This document shows positions 1-8,417 of a stretch of 64,000 bases of DNA, piece by piece (within the stretch, counting starts at the first letter, position 1; each line of letters starts with the position of its first letter). A program made the position numbers and the translations under genes. A model generated the notes under the pieces. That model made no database searches, had not been told where the DNA came from, and saw only the letters and a list, made by a program, of their open reading frames with translations. Origin of the DNA: Ponticoccus litoralis. GTDB taxonomy: Bacteria > Pseudomonadota > Alphaproteobacteria > Rhodobacterales > Rhodobacteraceae. The DNA lies in assembly GCF_039769985.1 (NCBI RefSeq), contig NZ_JBDNCH010000004.1, positions 1 to 64,000 of the forward strand, in the 5' to 3' direction.

Positions 1-732
1 GCCAGATTGTGCCGTCTTCCAACATCACGATGGAGACGGAGATTCCGGCGCTTTTGCGTGCGCGAGAGGCGGTAGCGCCGGAGCGTTTCACGTTTCATTC
101 GTCGCGGATGCGGATGAAGCATGTGACGCGGGAAGAGCTGGCGAAGATGGATGCGGACAGCGACCGCTGCGCGCTGGAGCTGTCGGACGCCAGTGGTGGA
201 CGTGATGGGCTATGCCTGCCTGGTTGCGATCATGTCGATGGGGCATGGCTATCACTGCACCTCGCAGGAGCGGCTGCAGGGCGTGACCCGCGACAATGAC
301 GCGGAGGCGCCGGTTGTGACCTCCGCCGGGGCTCTGGTCGAGGGCATCAAGGCGATCGGTGCAAGGAAGGTCGCGGTGGTGGCGCCCTACATGAAGCCGC
401 TGACCGAGATGGTGGTGGACTACATCCGCAACGAGGGCATCGAGGTGGTGACCTGGCGCGCGCTGGAGATCCAGGACAACCTGGCGGTGGCGGCGCATGA
501 CCCGATGAACCTGCCCGGCATCGTCGCGGAGATGGACACCTCGGAGGTCGATGCGGTGGTGCTCTCGGCCTGCGTGCAGATGCCCTCGCTGCCTGCGGTT
601 TCGACGGTGGAGGCGCAGGTCGGCAAGCCGGTGCTGACCGCCGCCATCGCCACGACCTGGCAGATGCTCCGGGCGCTGGATCTCGACACGCGGGTTCCGG
701 GCGGCGGCACGCTGCTCTCGGGCGCCTACTGA
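1..732 (+). CDS. nicE: Maleate isomerase (maleate cis-trans isomerase), 5' partial, one frame change
   Basis: Converts maleate to fumarate, the last step of the aerobic nicotinate/2,5-dihydroxypyridine route, in the cytoplasm. The open frame enters from the left edge (QIVPSSNITMETEIP), so the first few codons lie outside. That motif carries the family's PSSNxTMExE pocket. The C-terminal half has the second conserved cysteine region (VLSACVQMPSLPAV) and ends GTLLSGAY, as in known NicE proteins. Between D-A (to 191) and V-V-D-V-M-G-Y-A (from 193) the reading frame changes, equivalent to two lost bases or one extra. Otherwise about 240 residues align continuously. It is followed 10 bp later by nicD in the same direction. 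Family assignment is from remembered similarity to the Pseudomonas putida enzyme; Asp/Glu racemase is the wider superfamily. Confidence 0.8.
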
Positions 733-742
733 GGAGGGTGGC

Positions 743-1530
743 ATGAGCTTCGGGTACAATATCCACGCCAATGGCATCCGCCAGCACCTGATCCGCTGGG
801 ACGGGCCGGAGGGCGCGCCGCAACTGCTGCTGATCCCGGGGATCACCTCGCCCGCGATCACCTGGGGCTTCGTCGCCGAACGGCTGGCCGAGCGCTTCGA
901 GGTGCATGTGCTGGACGTGCGCGGGCGCGGCCTGTCGGAGACGGGCGACCTGGATTACACGCTGGATGCGCTGGCCGATGACGCCATCGCCATCGCCAGG
1001 ACCATGGACCGTCCCGTGGTGATGGGCCATTCCATGGGCGCCCGGATCGCCATTCGCGCCAATGCCCGCGACCCCGAACCCTTTGCCGGTTTCCTGCTGG
1101 TCGACCCGCCGATGTCCGGGCCGGGCCGCCGCGCCTATCCGTCGCAATGGCCCTGGTACGGCGACAGCATCGTGATGGCGGCGCGCGGCTGTTCGACCGA
1201 GGAGATGCGGGCCTTCTGTCCGACCTGGAGCGACGAACAGGTCGCCCTGCGCGCGGAATGGCTGCATACCTGCCACTGGGGCGCGATCCGCATCGCCTTC
1301 GACGGGTTCCACACCGACGACATCCATCAGGACATCCCCGGGATCGCCAAGCCCGCGCGGCTGGTCATCGCGGGGGGCGCCACGGTGGTCGACGCGGCTA
1401 GACCGAGGCCGAGGTCGCGCAGCTGAACCCGGCCATCGAACAGCGCATCGTGGCCGGTGCCGGCCACATGATCCCCTGGGACAACCTCGAGGGCTTCCTC
1501 GGGGCGGTCATGGACTTCGACCTTCAATAA
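743..1530 (+). CDS. nicD: N-formylmaleamate deformylase (alpha/beta hydrolase), frame change near 3' end
   Basis: Hydrolyses N-formylmaleamate to maleamate and formate. The start ATG follows a GGAGGGTGGC ribosome site. Family hallmarks are the oxyanion strand LLIPGITSPAITWGF, the nucleophile elbow GHSMGAR (Ser about residue 95), VDPPMSGPGRRAYPS and RAEWLHTCHWGA. The catalytic His motif AGAGHMIPWDNLEGF lies in a second frame that takes over around 1390-1405 and ends at the TAA at 1530. The joined protein is about 262 residues, normal for NicD. Position between nicE and nicX supports the function. The frame change would remove the catalytic His if real; a sequencing indel is more likely. Confidence 0.85.
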
Positions 1531-1553
1531 ACCGGGAATAGGGAGGATCCGTC

Positions 1554-2586
1554 ATGGATCATGCAAGCTTTACCGACATCTGCCTGCACCAGCTGAAGAT
1601 GTCCGGGGTGCGCAAGGACGAGCGCCTGATCGTTCTGACCCAGTGGCAATGACCGGCTGGACTATGCCGATGCCTTCATGGCGGCGGGCCGCATTCTGGG
1701 CGCCAACATGTACCACATGCGGCTGCCCGCGCCGCCCGTCGTCGGGTCCTGGGCGGTGGGTCAGACCGGCCTCGCGGCGATGCCCGAGGCGGTCGAGGCG
1801 CTGAAGAACTGCGACATGCTGATCGACTGCGTGTTCCTGCTGTTCAGCCCCGAACAGTTCGCCATCCAGGCCGCCGGGACGCGCATCCTGACCGCGGTCG
1901 AGCCGCCGGAGCTGCTGGCGCGGATGCTGCCCAGCCAGGAGCTGCGCGAGAAGGTCGAGATCGGGGCCGACTACCCGGCACGGGCCAAGGTCATGCGCAT
2001 CACCTCGCCGCATGGCACCGATGTGACCTACAAGCTGAACACCTATCCCACCGTGGCCGAATACGCCTGCACCGACGAGCCCGGGCGCTGGGACCACTGG
2101 CCCTCGGGCTTCGTCTTCACCGGCGGCGACGACGACGGGGTGGACGGGCAGATCGTGGTGGCGCCGGGCGACGTGCTGCTGCCGCAGAACATGTATGTGC
2201 GCGACCCGATCACCTACACGATCGAGAAGGGCTGGATCACCGACATCCGCGGCGGGCTGGATGCGGAACTGGTCAAATCCTACATGGAGGGCTTCAACGA
2301 TCCGCGCGGCCTGGGCATGAGCCACGTCGGCTGGGGCATGAACCGCGACGCGCATTGGCATGGCATGACCCCGGGCGAATTCCCCGGCGGCATGGGCATG
2401 GAGCCGCGCAGCTTCTACGGCAACGTGATGTTCTCGACCGGCCCCAACAACGAGCTGGGCGGGCCCAACGACACCGCCTGCCACCTCGATATCCCGATGC
2501 GCGGCTGCTCGCTGTTTCTCGATGACGAGCCGATCGTCATCGACGGCGATCTTGTCGTCAAGGAGATGCAGATCGCGCGCCGCTGA
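1554..2586 (+). CDS. nicX: 2,5-dihydroxypyridine 5,6-dioxygenase, frame change near 5' end
   Basis: Fe(II)-dependent extradiol-like ring opening of 2,5-dihydroxypyridine to N-formylmaleamate. ATG at 1554 follows GGAGGATCC. The first frame reads MDHASFTDICLHQLKMSG and reaches TGA at 1653-1655. The remaining about 310 residues continue one base out of phase from NDRLDYADAFMAAG. Conserved blocks include ILTAVEPPELLARMLP, DEPGRWDHWPSGF, the metal-ligand region GMSHVGWGMNRDAHWHG and TACHLDIPMRGC, matching the M29-like NicX family over the usual about 345 residues. Flanking nicD and nicF make the assignment firm. The single extra base is best read as a sequence error. Confidence 0.85.
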
Positions 2587-2669
2587 GCGCGGCGCCCCCA
2601 AAGCCAGCGCCGCCTCTGTCCGGGCCCGGGGTCCGGCGGGGCGGGCGCCCCATTTACGGAGGACAGGAC

Positions 2670-3294
2670 ATGTCCCAGCAACAGGTCTATGCCGAGGCCG
2701 GTTTCGGTACGTACTGGTGCCGCGCGGCAGCCGCCCGGCCATCGTGGTGGTGGATTTCTCCTACGGATTCACCGACACCCAATACCCGACCGCCGCCGAC
2801 ATGTCGGCCCAGATCGCGGCGACCCGCCGGTTGACCGAGGCCGCCCGCGCCGCGGGTTTCCCGGTGATCTATACGGTCATCGCCTTCCAGCCCCGGGAGC
2901 TTGCGACGCTGCCCTGGCTGAAGAAGGCCACGGGCATGGCCGCCCTGACGGTCGGGTCGCGGCTGGTCGAGATCGACGCCGCCACGGGCATCCGCCCGGA
3001 CGACCCGGTGATCGTCAAGCACGGCGCCTCGGCCTTTCACGGCACCAATCTTGCGGGCCTGTTGACCGGCGCCGGGGTGGACACGGTGGTGGTCACCGGC
3101 GCCACCACCTCGGGCTGCGTGCGCGCCACCGCGGTGGATGCGGTGCAATCGGGCTTCACCGTGCTGGTCCCGGCGGATTGCTGCGCCGACCGAGCCCGCC
3201 CCCACACGACGCCGCCCTCTATGACATCGACCAGAAATACGGCGACGTCACGGACGCAGACGACATCCTCGCCTGGCTCGAAAGCCTGGCGTGA
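2670..3294 (+). CDS. nicF: Maleamate amidohydrolase (isochorismatase-like), two frame changes
   Basis: Deaminates maleamate to maleate and ammonia, feeding NicE. ATG at 2670 follows ACGGAGGACAGG. The protein begins MSQQQVYAEAGFGT. The frame slips near 2712, giving VPRGSRPAIVVVDFSYGFTD with the first catalytic Asp of the cysteine-hydrolase fold. Lys is in VIVKHGASAFHGT and the nucleophile Cys in VVTGATTSGCVRATAVDA. A second slip near 3200 precedes APHDAALYDIDQKYGDV and the TGA at 3294. Joined length is about 207 residues, normal for NicF and related N-carbamoylsarcosine amidases. It completes the 2,5-dihydroxypyridine-to-fumarate set with nicE, nicD and nicX. Confidence 0.8.
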
Positions 3295-3410
3295 CCGGCG
3301 CCCTGCAGGCCATTGCGCCCGCAGGGCATCCGGCGCCAAACAGTGAATAAGTGGTGCGACAAAGCATCCGACCCCTGACACCTTCAACAATCCAACGGGA
3401 GCGCAAACTA

Positions 3411-3596
3411 ATGCTACGTACAGTATCCCTGTGGCTGGTAGGGCTGGTCATTCTGGCCTGCTATGCCGTGCCCTATGGCCTGCTCGGCGATACGCCGAGC
3501 TGGACCGGTGCCTTTCTTTTCTGGACCCTTGCCGGGGTCGTCATCATCGTGCTGAACGCACTGGCAACCGCCTCTTTCTCGGAGGATGATCAATGA
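3411..3596 (+). CDS. Small two-helix membrane protein, partner of the symporter
   Basis: 61 residues with two hydrophobic segments (about residues 4-22 and 31-51) and a short acidic tail ending SEDDQ. ATG at 3411 was chosen because GGGAGC lies nine bases upstream. Its TGA overlaps the next ATG in an ATGA junction, so translation is probably coupled to the sodium:solute symporter. Small DUF3311-like proteins commonly precede such symporters and are thought to be accessory subunits; that role is inferred here. A GC-rich stem (GCCCTGC/GCAGGGC, 3300-3327) lies between nicF and this gene and may attenuate read-through. Confidence 0.65.
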   Translation: MLRTVSLWLVGLVILACYAVPYGLLGDTPSWTGAFLFWTLAGVVIIVLNALATASFSEDDQ

Positions 3597-5074
3597 GCCA
3601 GTCGTTCATCTGGTACGGGATCGCAACCTATGTGGTGATCTCCATCGTCGTCGCGATGATGTCGCGGACGGGCAAGTCCTCCACCATGTCGGACTATTTC
3701 CTCGGCGGGCGCAGCATGGGCGGCGTGGTCTCGGCGCTGAGCTATTCGGCCACCACCTATTCCGCCTTCATGATGGTCGGCCTTGCAGGCCTCACCTACA
3801 AGGGGGGCGTCGGCGCGCTGGGGTTCGAGATCATCTATTTCGCCGGTGTGTCGCTGGTGGCGATCTTCGGGCCGCGCTTCTGGGCGGCGGGCAAGAAATA
3901 CGGTTTTGTCACCCCTTCTGAAATGCTCGGAGCGCGGTATGGCAGCCGCTGGGTCGCGATTGCGGCGGCGGTGGTCAGCTGCATCTTCCTGATCCCCTAT
4001 TCCGCCGTGCAGCTTTCGGGCGTCGGCTACCTGGTTTCTGGCATGACCGAGGGCGGTATCTCCTTTGGTGCCGGTCTGTTGATTGCCACCGCGCTTGCGA
4101 TCTTCTTCTCCTATGTTGCCGGCATCCGTTCGGTCATGTGGACCGACAGCCTGCAAGCGCTGGTGATGATCGTCGCCTCGGCCCTTGTCGCCATTCTGGT
4201 GGTGAGCGAGCTGGGCGGGTTCAGCGCCATGTTCGCGACTGTTGCCGAGCGCAAGCCCGAGATGCTGACCGTGCCGGGGCCGGGGCTGTTCAGCCTGCAG
4301 ACCTTTCTCGGGCTGACGATCCCGTGGTTCTTCTTTTCGATTTCCAACCCGCAGGTCAGCCAGCGTCTGTTCATGCCGGAGTCTCTGGGTGCGCTGCGTC
4401 GGATGCTTCTGATCTTCCTCTGCTTTGGTCTGGTCTACACGCTGGTGTCGGTGATCTGGGGCTTCTCTGCCTTTGTCGCCTTTCCCGATCTGGAAAGCCC
4501 GGATCTGGCGACCTCGGTCCTGCTGTCCTCGGACTTCGTGCCGCCGGTCCTCGGCGTGATCGTGATGGTCGGCATCCTCGCGGCTGCGGTTTCCACCATC
4601 GACTCGATCCTGCTGACGCTGTCCTCCATGGTGGCGCGCGACGTCTACGGCAATGTGAGCGGCGATCAATCCGATCACCGTCAGCTCTGGGTCGGCAAGT
4701 TGGTGATCCCGGTGATTTCCCTTCTGGCGCTTGGCTTTGCCGCGATGGAGCTGAGCCTGATCTCGATCCTGTCAGTGGCAGCCTCTGCGGGTCTGGTGGT
4801 CACCGTCCCTGCAATCGTCGGCGCCTTCTTCTGGAAGCGTGGCACCGCAGCCGGGGCTCTGGCCTCGATCGCGGGCGGCGGGCTGTTTGTGATCGTGATG
4901 TATCTGACCGGGAACAAGCTCTTTGGCTACAACGCGGGTATTCTGGGCCTGCCGGTCTCGACCCTGCTGTTTGTTGGCGTCAGCCTGTTGACCCGACCCA
5001 GCAATGAGGTGACCGAAGGCTTCGTGTCCGAGCGCGCCTCCTCCGACGCAGCTCCGGTGGTCAACGCGGGCTGA
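3593..5074 (+). CDS. Sodium:solute symporter (SSS family)
   Basis: 493-residue intact membrane transporter with about 13 hydrophobic segments. SSS features are the N-terminal helix IVVAMMSRTGKSSTMSDY leading to DYFLGGRSMGGVVSALS, then SATTYSAFMMVGLAG, and VMWTDSLQALVMIVAS in the centre. The C-terminal half carries STIDSILLTLSSMVARDVY, typical of PanF/ActP-type symporters. It probably imports a pyridine carboxylate, maleate or another organic acid used by the upstream nic genes; that substrate is inferred only from position. A perfect GC stem-loop follows 30 bp after the stop. Confidence 0.85.
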   Translation: MSQSFIWYGIATYVVISIVVAMMSRTGKSSTMSDYFLGGRSMGGVVSALSYSATTYSAFMMVGLAGLTYKGGVGALGFEIIYFAGVSLVAIFGPRFWAAGKKYGFVTPSEMLGARYGSRWVAIAAAVVSCIFLIPYSAVQLSGVGYLVSGMTEGGISFGAGLLIATALAIFFSYVAGIRSVMWTDSLQALVMIVASALVAILVVSELGGFSAMFATVAERKPEMLTVPGPGLFSLQTFLGLTIPWFFFSISNPQVSQRLFMPESLGALRRMLLIFLCFGLVYTLVSVIWGFSAFVAFPDLESPDLATSVLLSSDFVPPVLGVIVMVGILAAAVSTIDSILLTLSSMVARDVYGNVSGDQSDHRQLWVGKLVIPVISLLALGFAAMELSLISILSVAASAGLVVTVPAIVGAFFWKRGTAAGALASIAGGGLFVIVMYLTGNKLFGYNAGILGLPVSTLLFVGVSLLTRPSNEVTEGFVSERASSDAAPVVNAG

Positions 5075-5103
5075 GGGTCGTCGTGATCTGACGTCAAAGA
5101 AAG

Positions 5104-5134
5104 GCCGCCCCCGGACCCATGCGCCGGGGGCGGC
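5104..5134. terminator. GC-rich stem-loop after the symporter
   Basis: Perfect 11-bp arms GCCGCCCCCGG and CCGGGGGCGGC around a 9-base loop. No T-run follows on the plus strand; on the minus strand the stem is followed by CTTTCTTTGAC. It could block transcription from either side. Confidence 0.5.
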
Positions 5135-5139
5135 GAACG

Positions 5140-5520
5140 TCGGGTGCATCCGCGTGCCGGTGGCGCCGTCGACAAAGGCCAGCAAGGTGCAGGCAGGACC
5201 ACGGTCCTCGAGCCAGGCGTGATCAGAGCCGTCTATCGCCACCAGCGCGCCATGGCAGTCCCGGCGCCGGCGCGGCTGGTGAACCCTTCTGCGCTGCTTG
5301 CGCGATTGCCGGATGCCAGCATCCTACACCCATTTCCGCAAGATCTTCCGCGTCCCCTTCAGGCCATGGTCTGCCGCCAGCGTCTCGGCTGCGACCGGGG
5401 GTCCAAAGTCGGCGGAGGGCTCATCGACAGCGTCCGCGCGAACGCACGCAGTGCGGGATCGATCCGTTTGTTGGACCGACGTCCGCAGGCCTTGCGCCGG
5501 ATTGCCGCCGGACCATCGGC
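5140..5520 (-). mobile_element. Transposase remnant (ISNCY-like), internal fragment
   Basis: On the minus strand, pieces of one transposase are readable in shifting frames. About 5340-5420 gives DFGPPVAAETLAADHGLK and LRKWV. From about 5330 down, DAGIRQSRKQRRR follows an in-frame stop, then IDGSDHAWLEDRGPACTLL and FVDGATGTRMH. These correspond to the region before and at the first catalytic Asp of ISNCY-type DDE transposases (pattern QIDGSxHxWFEDRGP). Start, end, later catalytic residues and inverted repeats are absent, so this is a dead fragment. It sits exactly between the nic operon and the large catabolic island. Confidence 0.6.
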
Positions 5521-5534
5521 CCGGACGGGTGCGC

Positions 5535-6716
5535 TCACTGCGGCAGATCCAGATAGTCACGCTCGTAATCGCCGGTCATGCGGCGCGCGATGACGATCCG
5601 GTTGATGTCGTTCGTTCCCTCGCCGATCGTGTAGAGCAGCGCCTCGCGATACAGCCGTTCGACGGCATAATCCTTGATGTAGCCGCCGCCGCCATGGATG
5701 CGCACCGCGTCCTGGGCAATCTCCAGCCCCATTTCCGAGGCATAGAGCTTGGCCATGGCACCGATCATATCGGCGCGTTTGCCTTCCTCTTTTTCCCGGG
5801 CCGCTTCGTAGGTCAGCAATCGGGCCGCAACGAGTTTGGTCGCCATGTCGGCCAGTCTGAGCTGAACCGCCTGATGCTGGTCGATCGTCACGCCGAAGGT
5901 CCGGCGTTCCCCCGCAAAGCGCTGCGCCTCTGCAAGGGCATTCGCGGCAAGACCAACGGCGCTGATCGCGATTGCGATCCGCCCGACCTCGAGGGATTCC
6001 ATCAGGTGCCGGAAGCCCAGCCCCTCGCTTCCGCCCAGAATGCAGTCGCGTCGGAGCGGCACGTTGTCCATCTCGATCTGGACCGTGTCGACAAGATCGT
6101 AGGCCATCTTGTGGAAGGTCGAGGTGATCTCGATCCCGTCTAGCGCCTTGTCGACCAGCGCCAGCGAGAAGCGGGGCTTGCCGTTTTCTCCGGGCTCGGG
6201 GTGGCGGACGAGGGTCAACAGCAACGTGGCGCGTGCGCCATTGGTGACATAGGTTTTGGACGCGGTCAGGCTGTAGTCATCGCCGCGCGGATGCAAGGTG
6301 CCGCGAATGGCCTGAAGGTCCGACCCGCACCCCGGCTCGGTGAGGCAGAGGGCGCCACGATGTGCGCCGGTCGCCAGTCCGGGCAGGTAGGTCTCTTTCT
6401 GGGCGTCGGTGCCGTAGGTCGCCAGCGCATGCACAACGGTGGCATGGCTGTTCGCGTAGGCGGCGATCGTTGTCCAGGCGCGGGCGAGCCTTTCGAACAC
6501 CGCCGCGAAGACGCTAAGCCGCAGCCCGAGACCGCCATGCTCCTCGGGCACGAGCAGGCCAAAGATGCCGAGTTCGGCCATCTCCGCCACCAGCTCTTGC
6601 GGGAAGGTGCCGCTTGCCTCGTACTGCGCGACGTTCGGACGGATGCGTTCCATGGCGAAGCGGTCCACGGTCCGGATGATTTCGCGCTCCTCATCGGTAA
6701 ATCGGTGATCCATCAT
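5535..6716 (-). CDS. Acyl-CoA dehydrogenase
   Basis: FAD-dependent alpha,beta-desaturation of an acyl-CoA. 393 residues from MMDHRFTDEEREIIRTVDR; the ATG was chosen for the AGGACAC just upstream. The N-terminal helical domain is followed by ALCLTEPGCGSDLQAIRG, the flavin/substrate strand. The C-terminal domain has RIHGGGGYIKDYAVERLYRE and the catalytic-base segment GEGTNDINRIVIARRM (Glu in GEGT). It is third in a minus-strand unit after a Rieske oxygenase and an amine-oxidase-like flavoprotein, 17 bp behind the latter. Chain length and substrate cannot be deduced. The electron acceptor (ETF) is not in the window. Confidence 0.88.
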   Translation of the reverse strand: MMDHRFTDEEREIIRTVDRFAMERIRPNVAQYEASGTFPQELVAEMAELGIFGLLVPEEHGGLGLRLSVFAAVFERLARAWTTIAAYANSHATVVHALATYGTDAQKETYLPGLATGAHRGALCLTEPGCGSDLQAIRGTLHPRGDDYSLTASKTYVTNGARATLLLTLVRHPEPGENGKPRFSLALVDKALDGIEITSTFHKMAYDLVDTVQIEMDNVPLRRDCILGGSEGLGFRHLMESLEVGRIAIAISAVGLAANALAEAQRFAGERRTFGVTIDQHQAVQLRLADMATKLVAARLLTYEAAREKEEGKRADMIGAMAKLYASEMGLEIAQDAVRIHGGGGYIKDYAVERLYREALLYTIGEGTNDINRIVIARRMTGDYERDYLDLPQ

Positions 6717-6733
6717 GTGTCCTGTTTGTGTCT

Positions 6734-8344
6734 TCAGTAGGGTTGGGCAGGGAATTTGCGGCCCATGTCCGCCAGCACTTCGCGTGCAGCGTTGTGGCCG
6801 GGCACACCGTTCACGCCGCCGCCGGGGTGGCAGGCTGCGCCGCACATGTAGACGCCTTTGACCGGGGTGCGATAATCGGCGTAATGCGCGATCGGGCGGC
6901 GGAAGAAGATCTGATCCAGGCTCATTTCCCCGTGATGCACATGCCCGTCGATCATCGAGAACATCGACTCGATGTCTTTCGGGGTCAGCACCTGGGCATC
7001 GAGCACGTCTTCGTCGAACCCCGGGGCGTAGCGGCAAATCTGGCTCAGCACGATGTCCACGAGTTCCTGCCGGGTGTCCGCATCCCATTCCCGCCCGTTC
7101 AGCGCATAGGGAACATGCCCGCCCATGATCTGCACAACGTGCCGGCCCTCGGGGGCAACGCTGTCGTCGAAGGCAGACGGCGTGGTGATCCACAGATAGG
7201 GGCGCGGGGCCATCTCGCCGTTCATGGCCGATTGGAAGGCATCCTCCAACTCGTCCGAGTTCTCGGCCAGGGTGATGCCGCCCGGCCCGGCGACGTTCAG
7301 CTGGCGTTCGTCGAAAGCCGTCCAGCGGGGTAGGGCGCGGGTCGACAGGTTGATCTTGAAGGCAATCGACCCGGTGCGGTGCCTGTCAATCTGCGCGAGG
7401 ATCTCGGGGGCGACATGGTCCTTGCCGAGGAGGTCGCGATAGGTGGCCTTGGCGCCTGCGTTCGACACGACCACGGGCGCGTCGATACGGCTTCCGTCCT
7501 CCAGTTCGACGCCCTGGACTGTGCCCTTCTCGATGATCACGCGGCGCACGGTCCTCCCGGTCAGCACTGTTGCGCCGTATGCCTCGCCGGCCTCCCTCAG
7601 GGCCTGGGTGATTGCGCCCATGCCGCCCCGGATCAGTCCGCCGGGGCCCTGGTCGGTGCTGTTGTCGCGCAGATAGGGGCGCGCCAGAACATAGGCCGAG
7701 CCCGGACTTTTCGGGCTGAGAATACCGGCAGACCCGGAGGCATAGCTCGCGAAGATCGTGCGTATTTCGTCGCTTTCGAACCAGCGGTGCAGGTAATCCC
7801 AGGCGCTCAGCGTGAGCAGGTCCCAGAGGTCGTAGAAATGGGGTAGGGCGCGGCGATTCCGCCATGCCAGTTTAAGCGTGCGGCGCAATCCCCGGAGTGA
7901 CAGGTCGGTGGGATCGACCGGTGTTTCGAACAGCATCGGACGAAGCGCGGCGACGATACGTGTCATGTGGTCGTCATAGGCTGCATAGGCCTCTGCGTCC
8001 TTTTGCGAGAACTGCGCAAGCTCGTCCTGCACACGCGCGCGGTCGGGCCAGAACACCACCGAGCGGCCATCCGCGAAGGGGTGCAACGTCGGTGGCGTCG
8101 GAATGGGTTCGACGCCGCGACGCCGCAACTCGAGATCGCGCATGATCTTGGGCTGCAGCATCGACATCCAGTAGGCCGCAACGGAAACCTTGTGCCCTGG
8201 GAATACCTCCCGGGTCACCGAGGCGCCGCCAACGAAAGTCCGTTGTTCAAGCACACAGACCTTCGCCCCCGCTTTGGCCATGTAAGCCGCACAGGTCAGA
8301 CCGTTGTGTCCACCGCCGACGACGATGGCATCATATGAACGCAT
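6734..8344 (-). CDS. FAD-dependent oxidoreductase, phytoene-desaturase/PYROXD2-like
   Basis: 536 residues, intact. The N-terminus YDAIVVGGGHNGLTCAAYM is a GxGxxG dinucleotide fold. It is followed by VLEQRTFVGGASVTREVFPG, and GGLIRGGMGAITQALREAG marks the CrtI/amine-oxidase fold. The C-terminus holds VYMCGAACHPGGGVNGVPG, the second FAD contact. ATG follows GGAGCAAGAG. Members of this NAD(P)/FAD family act on amines and isoprenoids alike. Co-transcription with a Rieske oxygenase and an acyl-CoA dehydrogenase points to oxidation of an amine or acyl intermediate here rather than carotenoid synthesis, since no crtB or crtE is nearby. Confidence 0.8.
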   Translation of the reverse strand: MRSYDAIVVGGGHNGLTCAAYMAKAGAKVCVLEQRTFVGGASVTREVFPGHKVSVAAYWMSMLQPKIMRDLELRRRGVEPIPTPPTLHPFADGRSVVFWPDRARVQDELAQFSQKDAEAYAAYDDHMTRIVAALRPMLFETPVDPTDLSLRGLRRTLKLAWRNRRALPHFYDLWDLLTLSAWDYLHRWFESDEIRTIFASYASGSAGILSPKSPGSAYVLARPYLRDNSTDQGPGGLIRGGMGAITQALREAGEAYGATVLTGRTVRRVIIEKGTVQGVELEDGSRIDAPVVVSNAGAKATYRDLLGKDHVAPEILAQIDRHRTGSIAFKINLSTRALPRWTAFDERQLNVAGPGGITLAENSDELEDAFQSAMNGEMAPRPYLWITTPSAFDDSVAPEGRHVVQIMGGHVPYALNGREWDADTRQELVDIVLSQICRYAPGFDEDVLDAQVLTPKDIESMFSMIDGHVHHGEMSLDQIFFRRPIAHYADYRTPVKGVYMCGAACHPGGGVNGVPGHNAAREVLADMGRKFPAQPY

Positions 8345-8417
8345 CTCTTGCTCCTAGACGCTGGTAAGCCTGAACCCGGAGTCAGGATCGAAAGGTTTCA
8401 CTTCCGGGACTGGCGCG

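Noticed and set aside
1..3294. Programmed ribosomal frameshifting in the nic genes
   Set aside because: The slips occur at different, non-slippery sequences in each gene and in genes of unrelated function across the window. Sequencing indels explain them better.
3300..3327. Stem-loop GCCCTGC/GCAGGGC after nicF
   Set aside because: No T-run and a 14-base loop, so not reported as a terminator. Noted only as a possible attenuator.
3590..4678. 362-residue minus-strand frame over the symporter
   Set aside because: Shadow of the SSS symporter. The plus strand has the membrane segments and conserved motifs.
6734..8344. Carotenoid desaturase (crtI)
   Set aside because: The fold is shared, but no other carotenoid gene is present and the gene sits in an amine/acyl-CoA regulon.
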